This document shows positions 7,477-15,374 of a stretch of DNA of 40,857 nt, in pieces. The stretch comes from Prochlorococcus sp. AG-402-M23 (lineage in GTDB: Bacteria > Cyanobacteriota > Cyanobacteriia > PCC-6307 > Cyanobiaceae). A model generated the notes under the pieces. It was not told the origin of the DNA. It was given only the letters and a program-made list of their open reading frames with translations, and did no database searches. Both the position numbers and the translations under genes were made by a program. How positions within the stretch are numbered: the first letter of the stretch is position 1; every line of letters starts with the position of its first letter. The stretch lies in NCBI GenBank assembly GCA_003216575.1, contig QCIR01000011.1:1-40857 (forward strand), in the 5' to 3' direction.

Positions 7477-9195
7477 GTGTTGCGACTTGAGAAGATTAGT
7501 AAGATTTATCCCACTGGAGAAGTCTTGAGAGATGTCAGTTGGGAAATAAAAAACGGAGAAAGAATAGGCCTTGTTGGAGTTAATGGAGCAGGTAAATCGA
7601 CACAATTAAAAATTATTGCTGGTTTGGAAGAAGCAACTGATGGATCTTTAATCACTGAAGGAGACCCATCTATTGCATATTTAAAACAGGAATTTGATGT
7701 TGATGTTTCCAGAACTGTTAGAGAGGAGTTGTTTGAGGCATTTAAAGAAGCTTCTGATTTGCTTCATAGACAAAAACTAATTCAAGAAAAAATGGAATCT
7801 GAATTAGCTTCTAATGATTTAGATTATTTGGATTCATTAATTAAAGAATTAAGCTTAATTCAAAGTAAATTTGAATCTTTAAATGGTTACGATTTGGAAT
7901 CTCAAGTTGAAAAACTATTACCCAATATTGGTTTTAATCAGAAAGAGGCAGATAGATTAGTTGGCGATTTTTCTGGTGGTTGGCAGATGAGAATTGCTTT
8001 AGGCAAGATTCTCCTTCAAAGCCCTGATTTATTGTTGCTAGATGAACCAACTAATCATTTAGACTTAGCAACTATTGAATGGTTAGAGAACTATTTACTG
8101 AATAATAAAGTTGCAATGGTTATTGTTAGTCATGATAGATCTTTTTTGGATAAGGTTTGTACAAAAATTGTGAATACGGAGAGAGGTCAATCTAAAAGCT
8201 ATGTTGGTAATTATTCATCATATATTCAACAGAAAGATTTCGAATTGGAATCAAAAAAAGCTGCTTATGAAAAACAGCAAAAGGATATTCAAGTCCAAAA
8301 GGCTTATATAGAAAGATTCCGAGCTAGTGCTACTAGAAGTACACAAGCAAAAAGTAGAGAAAAGTTATTAGATAAAGTAGAAAAAATTGAGGTACCTGAG
8401 AATATTTTAAAAGGACCTTTTTTTCAATTTAAGGAAGCTCCTCGCTCTGGTAAGGATGTATTAAGTATTAAGGATTTAACACATAGCTATGAAGAAAATA
8501 TTTTATTTTTAGGAGCCTATTTGGAAGTTGAGCCAGGTGAAAGAATAGCATTCTTAGGCGAAAATGGTTCTGGTAAATCTACTTTACTCAGACTAATTAT
8601 GGGTTTAGAGGAACCCGATGAGGGATCTATTGAACTAGGTAAATATAATATTATTCCTAGTTATTTTGAACAAAATCAAGCAGAAGCTTTGGAATTACAA
8701 AAAACAGTTATTGATACAATTACCCAAGCAGTTCCAAATTGGACTCAAACAGAAGTTAGGTCTCTACTTGGAAGCTTTGGATTAACTAACGACTCTGTTT
8801 TCAAGGCTGTTAGTCAAATAAGTGGAGGAGAAAAGGCTAGACTTGCTTTAGCTTTAATGATTCTTAAACCATCAAATTTGTTGATTCTTGATGAACCTAC
8901 AAACCATTTAGATATACCTTCAAAGCAAATGTTAGAAAAGGCCCTGAATATTTATAATGGTACTGCATTAATAGTTTCTCATGATCGATATTTTATTTCA
9001 AAAGTGGCTAATAAGATTGTTGAAATACGAGATGGTCAGTTAATAAAATATCAGGGAAATTATAAATACTATAAAGAAAAAAAAATGGAGGAAAAAATGA
9101 AGAAAGATAAAGAATTGATTTTGGCAGAACGTGAAAGAAAAAGGTTATCTAATAGAGAAAAACAGCGAAAAAGAAAAAAATCAAAAAAAACATAA
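7477..9195 (+). CDS. ABC-F family ATPase (Uup/EttA-like, ribosome-associated)
   Basis: 572 residues with two ABC domains and no membrane segment, as in ABC-F translation factors. Walker A motifs are at 34-42 (GVNGAGKST) and 361-369 (GENGSGKST), signatures at 166-168 (SGG) and 449-453 (SGGEK), and LDEPTNHLD at 188-196 and 471-479. The charged linker between the domains (about 240-310) is the P-site tRNA interaction motif region of this family. A very Lys/Arg-rich tail follows after residue 535. ABC-F proteins act on ribosomes, or in the Uup group on DNA-related processes; the subgroup is not assigned here. The start is GTG at 7477, with a TTG right behind it. Confidence 0.9.
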   Translation: MLRLEKISKIYPTGEVLRDVSWEIKNGERIGLVGVNGAGKSTQLKIIAGLEEATDGSLITEGDPSIAYLKQEFDVDVSRTVREELFEAFKEASDLLHRQKLIQEKMESELASNDLDYLDSLIKELSLIQSKFESLNGYDLESQVEKLLPNIGFNQKEADRLVGDFSGGWQMRIALGKILLQSPDLLLLDEPTNHLDLATIEWLENYLLNNKVAMVIVSHDRSFLDKVCTKIVNTERGQSKSYVGNYSSYIQQKDFELESKKAAYEKQQKDIQVQKAYIERFRASATRSTQAKSREKLLDKVEKIEVPENILKGPFFQFKEAPRSGKDVLSIKDLTHSYEENILFLGAYLEVEPGERIAFLGENGSGKSTLLRLIMGLEEPDEGSIELGKYNIIPSYFEQNQAEALELQKTVIDTITQAVPNWTQTEVRSLLGSFGLTNDSVFKAVSQISGGEKARLALALMILKPSNLLILDEPTNHLDIPSKQMLEKALNIYNGTALIVSHDRYFISKVANKIVEIRDGQLIKYQGNYKYYKEKKMEEKMKKDKELILAERERKRLSNREKQRKRKKSKKT

Positions 9196-9220
9196 TTTTC
9201 TTAGATTTTTATGTTTTAAC

Positions 9221-10420
9221 TTATAGATTAAGTTCATAAATATCGATTGGTTTGATGATTTTTACATATTCAATATTTTCTCTCAGTATTTTAATCTTTA
9301 AATTTGATTTTAAATTACTCTGATTGATTTTTTGGACGACATCGGCTGGAGTTGAAATGATTTCATTATTGATTGAAATTATTAGGTCGTTAATTTTTAA
9401 GCCACCTTTTTCTGCAGGGCCATAAGGTGTCACATACTTAATAATTGCTCCGCGTTCTCTTTGGGAAAGGAAATTACTTTTTTGTTGAATATTGCTTGCA
9501 AGCGTTACCCCTATCATTGGATGTTTGGCTCTACCCGTAGTTATTAAATCTTGGGCGATTTTTCTTGCTCTATTTATTGGTATTGCAAAACCTAAACCTG
9601 CACCAGGTCCTGAACGAACCAGGGTATTAATGCCAATTACTTCCCCAATAGAATTTAATAAAGGGCCTCCAGAATTACCTGGATTAATTGCTGCATCAGT
9701 TTGAATTAAATCTATCCTTTTGTCGGATATGCCTAACTCGGCTACATCTCTATTGAGATTGCTAATTATTCCTAGCGTCACAGTATTTTCTAATCCAAAT
9801 GGATTTCCTACTGCAATGGCCCAATCACCAACTTTTAGAGTACCTGAATCACCCAATGGAGCAGTTGGCCATGGACCTTTTTCTTGAAGCTTGATCACTG
9901 CAAGATCAGTTAAAGAATCTTGTCCAACAACCTTCCCAATTACACGTCTTCCATCTGATAAACCAACTATTAGTTGCTCAGTTTTCTCAATTACATGTGC
10001 ATTAGTTAAAACCAGACCTTTTTTTGAAAAAATTACTCCGCTTCCTTGTCCTTTTTCAATTCGAGTTCTTGGGACTTGGAGTCCTCTCAGACCAAATAAA
10101 CGTTCAAAATATGGATCATTCAAGATTCCCGGAGGAAAAACTCCTTCTCTCGAAGATATAATTTTTCGTTCTGTTTCTATTGTTACCACAGCAGCACCAC
10201 TAACTTTTAAAGCTTCTGATACAAAAGATTGTTTATTCAGAGTTTGTTTTGGAGCTTGTAATATTTCCCGAGAATGAAGCGGCGTATCAAGTCGAAAGTT
10301 AAAAGCAACAAGTACAACTAAAACACAAATTTTAAAAAATCTCTGTTGGGGGATTTTTACAGAATTTATTAAAAGTGTTTTTGCATCTAATCCATTCATG
10401 ACCCTAAAAAGGGATTGCAT
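9221..10420 (-). CDS. HtrA/Deg-family serine protease with PDZ domain
   Basis: 399 residues. A hydrophobic N-terminal segment at 31-41 (ICVLVVLVAFN) suggests a signal peptide or anchor, so the protease probably works in the periplasm or thylakoid lumen. The trypsin-like triad is complete: H142 (TNAHV), D172 (LTDLAV) and S250 (NPGNSGGPL). One PDZ domain follows, with GVTLA near 304 and GPAEKGGL near 345. Cyanobacteria carry several paralogues (HhoA, HhoB, HtrA) that degrade or refold damaged proteins under light and heat stress; which one this is cannot be said. The first ATG gives a long n-region; Met8 is an alternative start. Confidence 0.92.
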   Translation of the reverse strand: MQSLFRVMNGLDAKTLLINSVKIPQQRFFKICVLVVLVAFNFRLDTPLHSREILQAPKQTLNKQSFVSEALKVSGAAVVTIETERKIISSREGVFPPGILNDPYFERLFGLRGLQVPRTRIEKGQGSGVIFSKKGLVLTNAHVIEKTEQLIVGLSDGRRVIGKVVGQDSLTDLAVIKLQEKGPWPTAPLGDSGTLKVGDWAIAVGNPFGLENTVTLGIISNLNRDVAELGISDKRIDLIQTDAAINPGNSGGPLLNSIGEVIGINTLVRSGPGAGLGFAIPINRARKIAQDLITTGRAKHPMIGVTLASNIQQKSNFLSQRERGAIIKYVTPYGPAEKGGLKINDLIISINNEIISTPADVVQKINQSNLKSNLKIKILRENIEYVKIIKPIDIYELNL

Positions 10421-10544
10421 TTTGCTTGTGAAATTATGATAGCTGGTTTGAAATTGTAATTTTGGTGCATCTGATTACCGTAGATTTTTACTAAAGACTT
10501 TCGCATTGACGTTTATTTCCTCTAAAATAATTATCTGATTTATT

Positions 10545-10568
10545 CTGTGATAAGTGATTAAATCACAG
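10545..10568. promoter_or_regulatory. Nested inverted repeats upstream of the DUF2973-like gene
   Basis: CTGTGAT (10545-10551) and ATCACAG (10562-10568) are a perfect 7-base inverted repeat with a 10-base spacer. Inside lies GTGATT-A-AATCAC (10554-10566), a second perfect 6-base inverted repeat. Half sites resemble the TGTGA/TCACA words of CRP-family regulators, but the spacing is not the standard six bases. Location 54 bases before the next start suits an operator. Confidence 0.35.
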
Positions 10569-10621
10569 CAACATAAAACTTAATTTGATTAAGCCATTAG
10601 TTTTTTGATCCTAATTCGCAA

Positions 10622-10897
10622 ATGTTGAGCAATTTCTTACCTTTTTTGTATGGTCTGTCAGTTTTTATCTTGTTGATTTTTGCTGCGAGGATAATGCTTA
10701 ATGGCTTTTTCTCAGCTCAATCATCAAAAACTAACAAATCATTTTTGAAGAAAAAAAGTGAAGATCGCACTGGTTTGGTTACTATTCATCCCGAGTTATT
10801 AAATAAAGATGGATGCATTACTGATGAAGATTTGCTCACAGTTCGTTTTTCAAAGGACACTGATCATCCACAATCATCTGAAAAGCCTTCTGAATAA
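10622..10897 (+). CDS. DUF2973-like small membrane protein
   Basis: 91 residues with an ATG start. A single transmembrane helix at about 5-30 (LPFLYGLSVFILLIFAARIM) is followed by a hydrophilic tail with TGLVTIHPELLNKDGCITDEDLLTVRF. That conserved segment after a single helix is what I recall of the cyanobacterial DUF2973 family; function unknown. It lies 55 bases ahead of the next gene on the same strand, so the two may be co-transcribed. Confidence 0.65.
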   Translation: MLSNFLPFLYGLSVFILLIFAARIMLNGFFSAQSSKTNKSFLKKKSEDRTGLVTIHPELLNKDGCITDEDLLTVRFSKDTDHPQSSEKPSE

Positions 10898-10952
10898 TTT
10901 TCATTAGATTTTTTGTTTTGACATTCAATAGTTCTCAAAAGAGGTTTTAATT

Positions 10953-11336
10953 TTGGAACAAAGAACCCGCATAGTTGCTGCAGTTTTGAAAAACATGAAG
11001 TTACCTCCAAGGTTTCGTCTCAGATTATTAAAGGAAGATCCTGTAAGGCTTGAACTTAGCCTTACTCCAGCTTATGGAAAAGATCCTATTCAAGTTGGAT
11101 TAGTAGAGTCTCTTGATTTGGTGGCTAGACGAGACAGAGAAGGAAGAATTCCTAGAGATCTACAAGGAACATGGGATTGGACAGTTAGACATGGTGAAGT
11201 GAGTACTGGTGGTTGGAATCCATATCTAAAAGAGGCACTTCAAACAATGTTTGAAACTGGATTACCAGCAATTATTTATGAGGAACTAACTGGAGAGGAC
11301 TATCATCCAGTTGATGGAGCAAAACATGTACGATAG
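10953..11336 (+). CDS. Conserved cyanobacterial protein of unknown function
   Basis: 127 residues, soluble, beginning at a TTG with GAGG about nine bases upstream. Recognisable blocks are LPPRFRLRLLKEDPVRLELSL near the N-terminus and GTWDWTVRHGEVSTGGWNPY in the middle. The strong conservation-like pattern (Trp, Gly, charged pairs) suggests a structured core protein, but I cannot attach a function. Neighbours are a small membrane protein upstream and hli downstream. Confidence 0.7.
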   Translation: MEQRTRIVAAVLKNMKLPPRFRLRLLKEDPVRLELSLTPAYGKDPIQVGLVESLDLVARRDREGRIPRDLQGTWDWTVRHGEVSTGGWNPYLKEALQTMFETGLPAIIYEELTGEDYHPVDGAKHVR

Positions 11337-11437
11337 TTTTTTAAGTTTTAAAAAACAAATTAATTTTAATATCTAAGTTATGTATTTTTCTCATTGAGTG
11401 ATTTTTTTAGTATCATTAAACTGATTTTGATTTACAA

Positions 11438-11584
11438 ATGAACAATAAATTTGAACCTCGTTTTGGATTTGTCAATTTTGCTGAAATATGGAATGGTCGA
11501 TTAGCCATGATGGGCATTTTGATAGGTTTAACCACAGAGGTTTTAACAGGACAAGGAATTTTAACTCAGATGGGAATAGGTTAA
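11438..11584 (+). CDS. hli: High-light-inducible (Hli/Scp) chlorophyll-binding protein
   Basis: A 48-residue frame: atg at 11438, taa at 11582. The protein has the Hli motif AEIWNGRLAMMG, where E16, N19 and R21 are the chlorophyll-ligand/ion-pair residues of the LHC helix, and then one transmembrane helix (GILIGLTTEVLTG). Hli proteins bind chlorophyll and carotenoid and dissipate excess energy or guard photosystem II assembly in the thylakoid. This is one of the short forms abundant in Prochlorococcus. It ends 17 bases before the xseA frame. Confidence 0.9.
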   Translation: MNNKFEPRFGFVNFAEIWNGRLAMMGILIGLTTEVLTGQGILTQMGIG

Positions 11585-11601
11585 AAACTAATTAGTAGTT
11601 T

Positions 11602-12783
11602 TTGATTTTTAATATTTTGACTAATCTTAAAAGAAATAGAGAATCTTTACCTACATATAGTGTTAATGAATTAAATCAATCAATTGGTTTATTGTTGTCA
11701 CGAGGATTTGCTCCGAAATTTTTACTGCAGGCGACTGTTTCTAAATCTCAATTAAAAAAAGGTCATCTATGGTTGACATTTACTGATGGCAAAGCAAGTG
11801 TTGATGGAGTTGTTTGGTCTTCAAGAATCAAGTCTTTAAAATTTTTGCCAAAGCAAGATGATGGCATTGTAATTATTGGTAAATTAAACTTTTGGGAATC
11901 TCAAGCCAGAATATCTGTACAAGTTTTTGATATCAAACCGAGTATTTCTACTGTTTTAAAGAAGTTTGAAATAGTTAAATCAAAACTTTTGCAAGAAGGT
12001 TTAATAGATGACTCTTTACGAAGAAAATTACCAAAATATCCTAATTCAATTGGTATTCTTACAAGTGTTCCAAGCTCTGCGATGGCTGACATGCTTAGAA
12101 CAGCGAGGGAGAGATGGCCTTTAACAAAAGTGTTTATCATTCCTATCCCAGTTCAAGGTGATAATGAAAAAGAAGTTCAGTTTATTCTTAATCAATTGAG
12201 AGAAAATAAGTTAGGGCTAAATGCGATAGTTATAGCAAGAGGTGGAGGAAGTAGAGAGGATCTGACATTGTTTGACAGTGAAGTCATAGCAAGAGAAATA
12301 GCAACATACCCGATTCCTGTAATTACAGGAATCGGGCATGAGGACGATCTAACAGTTTCTGATCTGGTTTCGGATCACAGAGCGGCTACTCCAACTGCCG
12401 CGATTGTTGATCTATTGCCTTCTAAAGATATTGAAAAAACTAATGTTTTGCGAAATAAAAAAATTCTTAAAGATTATTTTAAGTTTTTTTTTCAGGACAA
12501 AAAAAATGTTCTCATTACAAAAAAATCGTTGTTTCAATCTCATTCACCTCAGCTGATAATAAAAGCTAAAAAGACAAAAATAAAGCATATTTATCAGCTT
12601 TTAAATGCACTTTCCCCAACTAGATTGTTAAAAAGAGGCTTTGCGTTAATTACAGATGAGAAAGGTAATTCTATTTATAGTGTCAAAAGTGTTAAGGAAA
12701 AAGATAAGTTTTTAGTTCAATTGTCTGATGGGAAAATTGTAGCAGAGGTTGATAAAATTAATTATGATAAGATCAAAATCTAA
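11602..12783 (+). CDS. xseA: Exodeoxyribonuclease VII large subunit
   Basis: 393 residues. An N-terminal OB-fold domain (TYSVNELNQSIGLLL, GHLWLTFTDGKASVDGVVW) is followed by the catalytic domain with IGILTSVPSSAMADM, VIARGGGSREDL and GIGHEDDLTVSDLVSDHRAATPTAA, all XseA hallmarks. The C-terminal coiled region is shorter than in E. coli (about 456 residues). With XseB it degrades single-stranded DNA in both directions. The start is uncertain: TTG at 11602 is the longest option, TTG at 11617 is another, and neither has a good ribosome-binding site. xseB follows 19 bases later. Confidence 0.93.
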   Translation: MIFNILTNLKRNRESLPTYSVNELNQSIGLLLSRGFAPKFLLQATVSKSQLKKGHLWLTFTDGKASVDGVVWSSRIKSLKFLPKQDDGIVIIGKLNFWESQARISVQVFDIKPSISTVLKKFEIVKSKLLQEGLIDDSLRRKLPKYPNSIGILTSVPSSAMADMLRTARERWPLTKVFIIPIPVQGDNEKEVQFILNQLRENKLGLNAIVIARGGGSREDLTLFDSEVIAREIATYPIPVITGIGHEDDLTVSDLVSDHRAATPTAAIVDLLPSKDIEKTNVLRNKKILKDYFKFFFQDKKNVLITKKSLFQSHSPQLIIKAKKTKIKHIYQLLNALSPTRLLKRGFALITDEKGNSIYSVKSVKEKDKFLVQLSDGKIVAEVDKINYDKIKI

Positions 12784-12802
12784 TCAATAATATTGATGTT
12801 CC

Positions 12803-13093
12803 ATGTCATCGCCTGATAATGCTACCAAAAATCATTACTTAGCTTCTCATGAAGTCACTAATGTAAAAGATATTAAAATTTTTAAGAAAGATATTAAGAA
12901 ATTAAATTATGAAGAATCAATGTCTGCATTGGAAGTTATTTTAAAAAATGTACAAAATGAAAATATTTCTCTAGATAATATTCAAAAAAATTATATAAAA
13001 GGTCATTTGCTTCTTAAACATTGTGAGGAATTACTTCGATTTGTGGAACAAGAGATTAATGAAATAAATCTAGAATCTTTAACTATAGATTGA
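12803..13093 (+). CDS. xseB: Exodeoxyribonuclease VII small subunit
   Basis: 96 residues. After a polar N-terminal extension of about 33 residues, the XseB domain begins at LNYEESMSALEVILKNVQNENISLD and continues through the second helix (GHLLLKHCEELLRFVEQEI). The small subunit binds the coiled stalk of XseA. The order xseA-xseB, 19 bases apart on the same strand, supports the call. The N-terminal extension is longer than in most family members, so an internal start is possible. Confidence 0.9.
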   Translation: MSSPDNATKNHYLASHEVTNVKDIKIFKKDIKKLNYEESMSALEVILKNVQNENISLDNIQKNYIKGHLLLKHCEELLRFVEQEINEINLESLTID

Positions 13094-13108
13094 CTTTTTT
13101 AATCTATA
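13084..13108. terminator. AT-rich hairpin between convergent stop codons
   Basis: TATAGATT (13084-13091) and AATCTATA (13101-13108) form a perfect 8-bp inverted repeat with a T-rich 9-base loop, covering the stop codons of xseB and of the opposite gene. It could end transcription from both sides, but the stem is AT-only apart from one GC pair. Confidence 0.3.
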
Positions 13109-13425
13109 TTTTCTGATTTTATGTCAATGGTTGCTGAACTCGCGGGAATGTTCTCATAATTATCATTGGGATTTCTTATATTGGTTCCGCATATTGGACA
13201 AATAGTTTGACTATTTAGAAAATTTGAGCCACAAACTTCGCAGGTTTGTAGTTTTGATTGGATTCTTTTCCAAGCGAACCATCCAGCTCCTCCTAAAAGT
13301 AATGGTATTAATGTAATTATTAGGAATATTCCACCTGCGAAATCAATAATTAATTTCCCAGCTGGTGTAGGCAAAACCAAAAGTAAAACAAAGACCATCC
13401 AAATTAATGCAGATGGCTTCCTCAT
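13099..13425 (-). CDS. Membrane protein with C-terminal zinc ribbon
   Basis: 108 residues. Two hydrophobic helices (about 6-22 and 25-50) are followed by a four-cysteine ribbon, CEVC-x12-CPIC, at about 62-81, then an acidic polar tail. The CxxC pair spacing is that of a small zinc ribbon. The role is unknown; proteins of this layout sit in the membrane with the ribbon exposed. It is the last gene of a minus-strand series and its stop lies five bases from that of xseB. Confidence 0.65.
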   Translation of the reverse strand: MRKPSALIWMVFVLLLVLPTPAGKLIIDFAGGIFLIITLIPLLLGGAGWFAWKRIQSKLQTCEVCGSNFLNSQTICPICGTNIRNPNDNYENIPASSATIDIKSENID

Positions 13426-13485
13426 GACTTTTTAATAATTTTCTATATATTCTAAGTTAAAATTTGATTATTGTTTATTCGATGT

Positions 13486-14400
13486 TTAAACATATCTATT
13501 GCGACGCATACTTGCAATTACAACGCTCCAGCATTGACCAAAATAAATAATTACTCCAACCATCCAAACCCAAAGAGTCAAGACTAGAACTCCCCCGATG
13601 AATCCGTAAGCTTGAAATCTTGCACCCAAAGAAAGGATACTTCTGCTAACTGCCAAATTTAGAATAGTTAGCAAAGTTCCTATCATAAAAGCCCCAGGAA
13701 TTAGTGGTTTTAATGGAACTCTTCTGCTTGGGAGTAAACCCTGTAAAAGTAGAGCCATAGTCGAAAATCCTATTAAAGGAAGAACAAATTGCCCTACTTG
13801 AAGTACAGGTATTTTTGTCATCGCATTTTCAATCCAAGGTGTGTTATTTGCTAATTCTTCCAAAACTGCACCTGGAATCATTCGAATATTTGCACTGATT
13901 TGATCTATGACCATTAAAAACCCAACTAGTAGAACAACAAAAAATGCTTCTATTCGATTTCTAATAAATCGAAAGGCTTGAATTTTTAGTGGATCAGGTT
14001 TTGCTTTAACTGGTAGAACATCTTCCCATAATCTATCTGCTCCTCTTTGCAAAGTTAGGTAGGCATTACCTGCAGTGATCATCAAAAACATTGCACCAAG
14101 GATTCCAGCTCCAAATCCTTGATTAACTAATTTTACTAGAGTTGAATCGACTAAACCAACTACTGATGGAGGTAAAACTTGAGCAGCCAGAGCAATAATT
14201 TGTTGATCTAAGCCTTGCTGTTTTCCTAAAAACCATGAAGCAACAGATAAGGATATTAGTAATATTGGGAAAAAAGACTGAAGAGTGTAATAAGCAAATG
14301 CTGCGCTTAAATCAACGCAATCACATTTAGACCATCTTTCATAAGCTCTCCAGAGGCTACGAAAAAACCATTTTGTTTTTTGACTCCAGTTCAAGCCCAC
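13486..14400 (-). CDS. YihY/BrkB-family integral membrane protein
   Basis: 304 residues with about six hydrophobic segments. The N-terminal signature DLSAAFAYYTLQSFFPILL and the later GAFMIGTLLTILNLAVS and AYGFIGGVLVLTLWVWMVGVIIYFG are typical of the YihY/BrkB family, once mislabelled RNase BN. The function is not settled; an envelope transport role is usually assumed. The start is GTG at 14400. It sits in a minus-strand group with the inositol-phosphatase-like gene 137 bases upstream. Confidence 0.88.
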   Translation of the reverse strand: MGLNWSQKTKWFFRSLWRAYERWSKCDCVDLSAAFAYYTLQSFFPILLISLSVASWFLGKQQGLDQQIIALAAQVLPPSVVGLVDSTLVKLVNQGFGAGILGAMFLMITAGNAYLTLQRGADRLWEDVLPVKAKPDPLKIQAFRFIRNRIEAFFVVLLVGFLMVIDQISANIRMIPGAVLEELANNTPWIENAMTKIPVLQVGQFVLPLIGFSTMALLLQGLLPSRRVPLKPLIPGAFMIGTLLTILNLAVSRSILSLGARFQAYGFIGGVLVLTLWVWMVGVIIYFGQCWSVVIASMRRNRYV

Positions 14401-14537
14401 TTTGGATTGAGAGTATTTACTATAACGCTACCTCGCTGGAAGAAGATTTCTCGAAGTTGAATTGGTAGATTTAAAATCATAGATTCTTTATTTAAATAAA
14501 ATGCTTTATTTATTAGATGATAAAAGGAGATAATGAA

Positions 14538-15356
14538 TCAACTATTTTCAATTAATGCGTTAGCCCAAGGCAGCATCTTATTTAATTGATCTTTCGAGGA
14601 TGCTGTTAGTAAAGGAAAATTTACTGAAGTAAGGTCAGTCCCTGGGCGAATATCTTTAGGATTAGTTTCTAGCCAATTGATGAGACAATTCAGTTCTTCA
14701 AGTATCAACCATGCTGCTGCAATATCCCAGATTTTTGGAGTCGCTTCTAAAGCCGCAATTGTTTGACCTATGGCAACACTTGTCATATTTAAACTAGAGA
14801 CCCCAAGCAACCTGATTTTCCCAGGGAAAGTTTGTTCTGGTTTGACTTGTAAGACTTTAATAGATCGGCTACATAAAGAAATGCAGTCACTATTCTTCTG
14901 CAAGCGAGATTCCGGCTTAAGTGGTTTGTTATTTAGCCAAACTCCTTTTCCGCGAATGGCAAGAATTCTTTTTTTGAGAGCTGGGATATCAAGCAGAGCT
15001 GTCTCTGGCTGACCATTGGTAAAACGTGCTATTGATATTGCCCAGTAGGGAATACCTGCTGCAAAATTAGTTGTGCCATCAAGTGGATCTACGACCCAAT
15101 ATTCGCTTGAGCTGGGAATTGATTTATTACCTTCTTCGCTAAGAACTCCTTCTCCTCTGGCAATGGTTGCCAAACCTTGGACTATTGTCTTGTCACTCCA
15201 TCTATCACATTCGGTGATTAGTGTTCCATCTGGTTTGATATCAGAATTGATTTGACCAAAATCTTGAAGTTGACGTTTCCCAATTTCGTCAACCAAATCA
15301 TGAATTGAGATCAATTGAGCTTTGCTAAGAGGTTTAGATATTGGGTTTGGATTCAT
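14538..15356 (-). CDS. Inositol monophosphatase-family phosphatase
   Basis: 272 residues, the normal length. All metal-binding motifs are present: E74/E75 (LSEEG), DPLDGT at 90-95 and WDIAA at 210-214. The family uses Mg2+ to hydrolyse inositol-1-phosphate, PAP, fructose-1,6-bisphosphate or histidinol phosphate, and motif reading alone cannot tell which. Cyanobacterial genomes hold several paralogues; this one might be an inositol- or histidinol-phosphate type. ATG start. It lies 18 bases downstream of the TolC-like gene on the same strand. Confidence 0.88.
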   Translation of the reverse strand: MNPNPISKPLSKAQLISIHDLVDEIGKRQLQDFGQINSDIKPDGTLITECDRWSDKTIVQGLATIARGEGVLSEEGNKSIPSSSEYWVVDPLDGTTNFAAGIPYWAISIARFTNGQPETALLDIPALKKRILAIRGKGVWLNNKPLKPESRLQKNSDCISLCSRSIKVLQVKPEQTFPGKIRLLGVSSLNMTSVAIGQTIAALEATPKIWDIAAAWLILEELNCLINWLETNPKDIRPGTDLTSVNFPLLTASSKDQLNKMLPWANALIENS

Positions 15357-15374
15357 TTTTATTCAGTTAAAAGC

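Noticed and set aside
7370-7497. The small membrane protein and the divergent ABC-F protein both begin MLRLE(Q/K)I, giving a loose inverted repeat.
   Set aside because: Only about 14 of 20 bases match and the rest of the proteins are unrelated; chance similarity is enough.
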